Origin: Rubrobacter xylanophilus DSM 9941
GTDB taxonomy: Bacteria > Actinomycetota > Rubrobacteria > Rubrobacterales > Rubrobacteraceae
NCBI RefSeq assembly: GCF_000014185.1
Contig: NC_008148.1
Coordinates: forward strand, 1,054,001-1,118,000
Length of the DNA stretch: 64,000 bases
Reading direction: 5' to 3'
Shown here: positions 59,064 through 64,000 of the stretch, one piece after another
Layout of the letters: the number at the start of each line of letters is the position of its first letter
Position numbering within the stretch: position 1 is the first letter of the stretch
Position numbers and translations under genes: made by a program
The notes under the pieces: generated by a model
Told to the model about the DNA's origin: nothing
Seen by the model: only the letters and a program-made list of their open reading frames with translations
Databases searched by the model: none

Positions 59064-60305
59064 TCAGGCCCGCTCCAGCACCACGGCCGCGTTGTGCCCG
59101 CCCACGCCCAGGTTCGCGCACACGGCGGCCTCCAGGTCCGGCGCCTCCCGCGGCTCGTTCACCACGTAGTCCAGCCGGGCGCAGTCCTCGGCCAGCCGCT
59201 CCAGGTTGCGCATCGGGGGGACCGTGCGCTCCCTCACCGCCAGCGCGCAGATCGCCGTCTCGATCGCGCCGGTGGCCCCCATCGAGTGGCCGAGGGTGGA
59301 CTTGGTGGCGGAGACCTTCACCCGGGGGTTTATCGTCTCCATCGCCCGCGACTCCGGGGCGTCGCCGGCGGCGGTGCCGGTGCCGTGGGGGTTGATGTAC
59401 CCCACCCGCTCGCCGGGCACCCCGGCCTCCTTCAGCGCCAGCTGCATCGCGCGCAGAATCCCCCGGCCCTTCGGGTCAGGGTCGGTCATGTTGTAGGCGT
59501 CGGTCGTGCGGCCGACGCCGGTGATCTTCGCGTAGGGCTCGGCGCCGCGGCGCCGCACCGACTCGGCGCTCTCCAGCAGCAGCACCGCCGCCCCCTCGCC
59601 GATCACGAAGCCCGAGTGGTCGGCGTCGTAGGGCCTGCAGGCCCCCTCCGGGTCGTCGTTGCGGCGGCTCATCGCCCGCATCGCGGCGAACCCGGCGACG
59701 ATGACCGGCGTGATCACCGCCTCCGAGGCCCCGCAGATCACCGCGTCGGCGTCCCCCCGCCGGATTAGGTCGTAGCCCAGCCCCATGGCGTCCGTCCCGC
59801 AGGCGCAGGCCAGCGCCGGGGAGGCGGAGGGGCCCTGGACACCGAGCTGGATGCCGATGTGGGCGGCGGCGGAGTTGGGCATGATCTTGGTGACCGCGAA
59901 CGGCCCCACCCGGGTGGGGCCGCGGCCGTCCATCACCCGCTGGGTCTCCTCCAGGCTCGTCGCCCCGCCGAGCCCGCTGCCCAGGATCAGGCCCACGCGC
60001 TCCGGGCGCTCCTGCAGCAGCTCCCAGGCCCCGGCGTCCTCCAGCGCCAGCTTGGCCGAGGCCAGCGCCATCTGGCCGAAGCGGTCGGTGCGCGGGACCA
60101 TCTTGCGGTCCATGAACTCCTTGGGGTCGAAGTCGTTGCACTCGGCGGCGATGCGCACCTCGAAGCCCTCGGGGTCGAAGAGGGTGATGGGGCCCATCCC
60201 GCTCTCGCAGGCCAGCAGGGCCTCCCAGAACCTCTTGCGGCCCACCCCCACCGGGCTCACCACGCCGATCCCCGTTATGTAAGCCGCCGGGCGTCCGTCT
60301 TCCAT
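59064..60305 (-). CDS. fabF: 3-oxoacyl-ACP synthase II (FabF-type)
   Basis: A 413-residue ketosynthase with the catalytic triad Cys167 (ALACACGTDA), His307 (INPHGTGT) and His340 (KSTLGHSMGATG). It condenses malonyl-ACP with acyl-ACP in chain elongation. The residue before the nucleophile is Ala instead of the usual Thr-Ala, a small change. It heads the minus-strand unit fabF-prx-larE-DUF456, an odd mix. Upstream, AATCTTA occurs twice (60353-60359 and 60376-60382), which on the minus strand gives two TAAGAT hexamers, candidate -10 boxes or regulator sites. Confidence 0.95.
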   Translation of the reverse strand: MEDGRPAAYITGIGVVSPVGVGRKRFWEALLACESGMGPITLFDPEGFEVRIAAECNDFDPKEFMDRKMVPRTDRFGQMALASAKLALEDAGAWELLQERPERVGLILGSGLGGATSLEETQRVMDGRGPTRVGPFAVTKIMPNSAAAHIGIQLGVQGPSASPALACACGTDAMGLGYDLIRRGDADAVICGASEAVITPVIVAGFAAMRAMSRRNDDPEGACRPYDADHSGFVIGEGAAVLLLESAESVRRRGAEPYAKITGVGRTTDAYNMTDPDPKGRGILRAMQLALKEAGVPGERVGYINPHGTGTAAGDAPESRAMETINPRVKVSATKSTLGHSMGATGAIETAICALAVRERTVPPMRNLERLAEDCARLDYVVNEPREAPDLEAAVCANLGVGGHNAAVVLERA

Positions 60306-60447
60306 CTAGCCCCCCAAAAAACGAAAGCCTCGCACCTCTCTTTTGAAAACCTAATCTTACCGAATCGCTGCGCAGAATCTTAGCACCCCCGGGCGCGGGG
60401 CCGCTGTGCTATAACCATCCTTCGATGGGACCCGGGAGAGAGGCGCC

Positions 60448-60762
60448 ATGATCCTCTACGCCGCCGCGGCGCTCTTTGCGGCGAACTACCTGCTCGGGGT
60501 CGCGGTCCAGTTTGGCCTGGTGGACTCCCGGCCCTTCCGCTGGCTCCACCACGCCCTCTTCTTCCTGGTCTTCGCCTCCGCGGCTCTCGCGGTGGCGGTG
60601 GGCTTCTGGCGCGGCGAGCCGTACCGCTGGGCGCTCGCGCCGGTGCTGGTGCTCTACGCCCTGCTGCCGGGGGTCAGGGCGGGGACCTTCGGGCACGCCG
60701 CGCTCGCCTCGCTCGCCCTGTTGTGCTACGGAGCGGCCCTGTCGGGGAAGGCCTTTTCTTAG
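60448..60762 (+). CDS. Small polytopic membrane protein
   Basis: A 104-residue protein with four membrane helices (ALFAANYLLGVAVQFGLV, ALFFLVFASAALAVAVGF, ALAPVLVLYALLPGV, AALASLALLCYGAAL). No family recognised. GGGAGAGAGG precedes the ATG, and TATAAC at 60410-60415 is a likely -10 box. It heads the plus-strand run with the nitroreductase, type III PKS and methyltransferase, so it may belong to that lipid pathway. Confidence 0.7.
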   Translation: MILYAAAALFAANYLLGVAVQFGLVDSRPFRWLHHALFFLVFASAALAVAVGFWRGEPYRWALAPVLVLYALLPGVRAGTFGHAALASLALLCYGAALSGKAFS

Positions 60763-60774
60763 GGGGTGCTCTGG

Positions 60775-61584
60775 TTGGAGTTCTTCGAGGTTCTCAGGAG
60801 GCGCAGGACCACCAACGGCCCCTTCCTGCCCGACCCGGTCCGGCCCGAGCACCAGCGGATGCTCGTAGAGGCCGCGGCGATGGCCCCCTCCCACTTCAAC
60901 AGCCAGCCCTGGCGCTTCGTGCTCGTCGAGGACCGCGCGACCATAGAGGAGATCGCCCGGATCAGCGGGGAGAGCATGCGGCGCCTGATGGAGGAGGGGA
61001 CCTTCTGGAAGCGCTACAGGCCCTACTTCCGCTTCTCCGAGGAGGAGATGGAGCGGCGGCGCGACGGCATACTCATCGACCAGATGCCCAAGGCCCTCAA
61101 GCCCTTCAGGCGCCAGATCTTCTCCGAGGCCGGGCAGTCGCTCATGAACCGGCTGGGGGTGCCCCGGATCCTCGGCGAGGACAACCGGAGGCTGGTGGCG
61201 GGCTCGCCGCTGCTTCTGGCGGTGCTCCTTGACAGGGCGGAGTACCGCCCCGGCGAGCTCTCGGGCTTCTACTCGGTCTTCGGGATGGGGGCGGCGGTGG
61301 AGAACATCTGGCTCGCCACCGTGGAGCTCGGGATGGGCATCCAGTTCGTCTCCACCCCCATGGAGATCCCGGAGAACTGGCGCAGGATAGAGCGGCTGCT
61401 GGAGGTTCCGGAGGAGCTGGCGCTCATGGCGGTCTACCGGCTCGGCTACGTCCCCGGCGAGACGCGCCGGCCGACCATAGACTGGCAGAGCCGCCAGCGC
61501 AAGCGGCTCTCGCAGTACGTCTTCCGCAACACCTGCCGCAGCCCGGAGCGCGACGACCTGGGGGCCGCCGGGGAGGGCGGGTGA
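60775..61584 (+). CDS. Nitroreductase-family flavoprotein
   Basis: A 269-residue nitroreductase-fold protein. The FMN phosphate region is [15 protein letters not shown] (with the RRS/T pattern) and [18 protein letters not shown], and [20 protein letters not shown] is the second family block. An insertion of about 60 residues ([20 protein letters not shown]) makes it longer than common family members. TTG at 60775 is chosen because AGGGGGTG lies six bases upstream; GTG at 60766 is an alternative. It overlaps the PKS gene (GTGA), suggesting a redox step on the polyketide. Confidence 0.82.
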   Translation: MEFFEVLRRRRTTNGPFLPDPVRPEHQRMLVEAAAMAPSHFNSQPWRFVLVEDRATIEEIARISGESMRRLMEEGTFWKRYRPYFRFSEEEMERRRDGILIDQMPKALKPFRRQIFSEAGQSLMNRLGVPRILGEDNRRLVAGSPLLLAVLLDRAEYRPGELSGFYSVFGMGAAVENIWLATVELGMGIQFVSTPMEIPENWRRIERLLEVPEELALMAVYRLGYVPGETRRPTIDWQSRQRKRLSQYVFRNTCRSPERDDLGAAGEGG

Positions 61585-62624
61585 GCCGCGGCCCGGCCAT
61601 CCTCTCGGTGGCGACCGCCGTGCCGCCGCACCGGATCGCCCAGGAGGAGGCCAAGGAGTTCGCGCGCGCCCTGTTCTCCTCCTCCCACCGGGACATAGAG
61701 CGGCTCCTGCCCCTCTTCGACAACGCCCGGGTGGAGGGCCGGAACTTCTGCGTGCCGCGGGAGTGGTTCGAGAAGGACCACCCCTTCCCGGAGAAGAACG
61801 CCCTCTACGAGGGGTGGGCGCTCGAGCTCTCCGAGAAGGCGGCGCGGCGGGCGCTCGGACGGGCCGGGGTGGGGCCGGAGGAGGTGGAGGCCGTCTTCCT
61901 CGTCTCCACCACCGGGCTCAGCACCCCCTCGCTGGACTCCCGCCTGATCTTCCGCCTCGGGCTCCCCCCGCACGTGCGGCGGGTGCCGCTGTGGGGGCTG
62001 GGGTGCGCCGGCGGGGCGGCGGGGCTCGCCCTTGCGGCGGACTACGCCCGTCCGGGGCGGACGGTGCTGCTGGTGGCGGTGGAGTTGTGCGGGCTGACCT
62101 TCGTGCGCGGGGACCTCTCCAAGAGCAACCTCGTGGCCACAAGCCTCTTCGCCGACGGGGCGGCCGCGGCGCTGCTCGGGGAGGGGGAGGGGCCGGAGGT
62201 GATCGGCGGCCACAGCACCACCTGGCCCGGCACGGAGGACGTGATGGGCTGGGAGGTGGTGGAGGAGGGGCTGAAGGTGCGCTTCGCCCGGAGCGTGCCG
62301 CGTCTGGTGGAGGAGCGGATGGCGCGGAGCGTCGAGGCGGCCTGCCGGGCCTGCGGCCTGGAGGCGGGGGAGCTGCGGCACCACCTGCTGCACCCGGGGG
62401 GAGCGAAGGTGCTGGCGGCCTACGAGCGGGCGCTTGAGGCGTCGCCCGGGGACATCGAGCGCTCGCTCGGGGTGCTCAGGGAGTTCGGCAACATGTCGAG
62501 CGCGACGGTGCTCTTCGTCCTGGAGCGCTTTCTGGAGGGCTACCCGGCGGGCAGCGGGGAGCCGGGGATCATCTCCGCCCTCGGCCCCGGCTTCGCGGCG
62601 GAGCACGCCCTCTTCAGGTGCTAG
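61581..62624 (+). CDS. Type III polyketide synthase (BpsA-like alkylpyrone/alkylresorcinol synthase)
   Basis: A 347-residue chalcone-synthase-fold enzyme with triad Cys142 ([13 protein letters not shown]), His271 ([11 protein letters not shown]) and Asn304 (FGNMSSATV). Bacterial relatives such as BpsA of Bacillus extend fatty acyl-CoA with malonyl-CoA to give alkylpyrones or alkylresorcinols. The next gene is a BpsB-type methyltransferase with a seven-base overlap, so the pair matches bpsAB. Start GTG 61581 overlaps the nitroreductase stop. The starter unit is not decided by sequence. Confidence 0.9.
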   Translation: MSRGPAILSVATAVPPHRIAQEEAKEFARALFSSSHRDIERLLPLFDNARVEGRNFCVPREWFEKDHPFPEKNALYEGWALELSEKAARRALGRAGVGPEEVEAVFLVSTTGLSTPSLDSRLIFRLGLPPHVRRVPLWGLGCAGGAAGLALAADYARPGRTVLLVAVELCGLTFVRGDLSKSNLVATSLFADGAAAALLGEGEGPEVIGGHSTTWPGTEDVMGWEVVEEGLKVRFARSVPRLVEERMARSVEAACRACGLEAGELRHHLLHPGGAKVLAAYERALEASPGDIERSLGVLREFGNMSSATVLFVLERFLEGYPAGSGEPGIISALGPGFAAEHALFRC

Positions 62625-63136
62625 TCGCGCTGGGCGTGGGGCTCGTGGCCCTCCAGCGGCTGCTGGAGCTGGCGCTCTCGCGCCGCAACGAGCGGCGGCT
62701 GCGGGCCCGGGGGGCCGTGGAGCGGGGGAGGGGGCACTACCCGTTCATCGTGGGGCTGCACGCCCTGTGGCTCGCCGGGACGCTCGCGGAGGGGCTGCTG
62801 CGCCCGGGGTTTCCCCCCTGGTGGCCCGCGGCGCTCGCCGCCTTCCTGCTCGCGCAGCCGCTCCGGTACTGGGCCATCCTCAGCCTGGGGGAGCGCTGGA
62901 GCACCCGGGTGCTGGTCGTTCCCGGGGAGCGGCCCGTCCGGCGCGGCCCCTACCGCTACCTGCGGCACCCCAACTACCTGGCGGTCGTCGTAGAGATCTT
63001 CGCCTTCCCCATGATCTTCGGGGCCTGGGCGGTGGCGGTGGCGTTCTCCGCCCTCAACGCCCTCGCGCTCTACGTGCGGGTGAGGGAGGAGGAGCGGGCG
63101 CTCTCCGAGCTGGCAAAGCCCGCCGGCAGGCGTTAG
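62618..63136 (+). CDS. BpsB-like isoprenylcysteine carboxyl methyltransferase-family protein
   Basis: A 172-residue integral membrane methyltransferase with about four or five helices. The SAM-binding end is RRGPYRYLRHPNYLAVVVEI followed by EIFAFP and the closing R-x-x-x-E-E (RVREEERAL), standard for the ICMT family. In Bacillus the neighbouring BpsB methylates alkylpyrones made by BpsA. GTG 62618 lies inside the PKS gene end. Downstream serS starts 45 bases later. Confidence 0.87.
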   Translation: MLVALGVGLVALQRLLELALSRRNERRLRARGAVERGRGHYPFIVGLHALWLAGTLAEGLLRPGFPPWWPAALAAFLLAQPLRYWAILSLGERWSTRVLVVPGERPVRRGPYRYLRHPNYLAVVVEIFAFPMIFGAWAVAVAFSALNALALYVRVREEERALSELAKPAGRR

Positions 63137-63181
63137 GATAACGCCCGCGCCGGACCTCCCCCTTCGAGCCAGGAGAGAGGC

Positions 63182-64000
63182 ATGCTGGATCTCAGGTACA
63201 TCCGCGAGAACGCCGAGGCGGTAAAGAAGAACTGCAGGGACAGGGGCGTCGAGGCCGACGTGGACCTCGTCGTCGAGCTGGCCGACCGCCGCTCCGCCCT
63301 CATCCGAGAGCTGGAGGGGCTCAGGGCCCGCCAGAACCAGCTGGCCAAGGCCGTGGCCAAGGAGCGCGACGAGCGCTCCCGGGGGCGGCTCATAGAGGAG
63401 TCGCGCGAGCTCAAGGGCCTCATCCCCCGGCGGGAGGAGGAGCTGCGCGGGGTGGAGGAGCGGCTCGCCGAGGAGCAGCTTAAGATCCCCAACATGACCC
63501 ACCCGGAGGCCCCCGTCGGCCGGGACGACTCCGAGAACGTGGAGATAAGGCGCTGGGGGGAGGCGCCGGAGTTCGGCTTCGAGCCCAAGGACCACGTCGA
63601 GCTCGGGGAGGCGCTCGGCATCATAGACTTCGACGCCGGGGCGAAGACCACGGGCAGCAAGTTCTACTTCCTGCGCGGGGAGGCGGTGCTGCTCGAGCTC
63701 GGGCTCGTGCGCTTCGCGCTCGACCTGCTGGCCGGTCGGGGCTACGAGCTCGCCATGACCCCGGACCTGGCGCGCGACAGGATGCTGCTCGGGACCGGGT
63801 TCGTGCCGCGCGGGCCGGAGACCCAGATCTACTCGGTCGAGAACACCGACCTCTCCCTCATCGCCACCGCCGAGATAACGCTGGCCGGGCAGCTCGTCGA
63901 CGAGATCGTGGCGGAGGAGAGCCTGCCCCGCCGCTTCGCCGGGCTCTCCCACTGCTTCCGCACCGAGGCCGGGGCCCACGGGCGCGCCAGCCGCGGGCTC
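63182..64000 (+). CDS. serS: Seryl-tRNA synthetase, 3' partial
   Basis: The first 273 residues of a class II aminoacyl-tRNA synthetase; the frame runs off the window. The N-terminal antiparallel coiled-coil arm (about 30-105, ALIRELEGLRARQNQLAKAV) that holds tRNA-Ser is clear, followed by IPNMTHPEAPVGRDDSEN, KFYFLRGEAVLLELGLVRFA (motif 1 region), the serine-site TAEITLAGQLVDEI and motif 2 CFRTEAGAHGRASRG. AGGAGAGAGG precedes the ATG. If SelB and tRNA-Sec exist in this genome, as selD implies, SerRS would also charge tRNA-Sec with serine. Confidence 0.97.
   Translation, partial: MLDLRYIRENAEAVKKNCRDRGVEADVDLVVELADRRSALIRELEGLRARQNQLAKAVAKERDERSRGRLIEESRELKGLIPRREEELRGVEERLAEEQLKIPNMTHPEAPVGRDDSENVEIRRWGEAPEFGFEPKDHVELGEALGIIDFDAGAKTTGSKFYFLRGEAVLLELGLVRFALDLLAGRGYELAMTPDLARDRMLLGTGFVPRGPETQIYSVENTDLSLIATAEITLAGQLVDEIVAEESLPRRFAGLSHCFRTEAGAHGRASRGL

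Overview
The window is a very GC-rich, gene-dense stretch of bacterial chromosome. It holds 69 protein genes, no rRNA or tRNA that I can see, no CRISPR array, no transposase or integrase, and no gap above 300 bases. High GC, frequent GTG/TTG starts, leaderless-looking promoters, a PAC2-family protein and a luciferase-like oxidoreductase point to an actinobacterium. Several Firmicutes-like traits (GlpP antiterminator, BpsA/BpsB-type alkylpyrone genes, Mhq-type quinone genes) and a selenocysteine SelD make a deep-branching, Rubrobacter-like organism my best guess. That assignment is inference.

Layout. 1-9342: partial HD-GYP protein, moaA, two ArsB/NhaD-type transporters around a CBS-pair protein, a GT4 glycosyltransferase, a coiled-coil protein, tatA, an SRPBCC protein, a zincin and a GntR regulator. 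9394-21079: one divergently transcribed operon of ten genes (FAH-family enzyme, glutamine amidotransferase, glutamine-synthetase-like ligase, cytochrome P450, extradiol dioxygenase, acetoacetate-decarboxylase-like enzyme, aldehyde dehydrogenase, M20 amidohydrolase, APC permease, PLP decarboxylase). It looks like a complete uptake and ring-cleavage route for an aromatic amine or amino acid, and it is the best candidate for an undescribed system. The shared GntR/operon intergenic region has two matching operators whose centres are 51 bp apart, each overlapping one of the two divergent promoters.

21132-30597: a small HTH-like protein, RarA, a GNAT enzyme, two membrane glycosyltransferases, a tandem PhoU/RCK_C protein, an MgtE-type transporter, an RHH regulator and a third ArsB-like transporter. 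30594-40559: a redox and quinone-stress region with DoxX, a TetR/WrbA pair with a clear operator, an iron-type alcohol dehydrogenase, an FMN 2-hydroxyacid oxidase, a diadenylate-cyclase-like protein, an MhqD-type hydrolase, two MhqO-type dioxygenases, a PPOX-fold protein and a MarR/MFS efflux operon with a perfect operator.

40633-42881: a membrane diguanylate cyclase and selD, whose active-site residue is encoded by an in-frame UGA followed by a bacterial SECIS hairpin. 42946-50155: the glycerol regulon glpP-glpK-dhaK-glpF-orf-dhaL-dhaM-glpD, with a leader hairpin between glpP and glpK that suits GlpP antitermination. 50275-57075: ferritin-like protein, luciferase-like oxidoreductase, CNNM/CBS transporter, amidohydrolase, asparaginase II, Aat and a PAC2 protein. 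57095-60305 (minus): DUF456, LarE, a PrxQ-like peroxiredoxin and FabF. 60448-64000: membrane protein, nitroreductase, type III polyketide synthase, BpsB-like methyltransferase and the start of serS.
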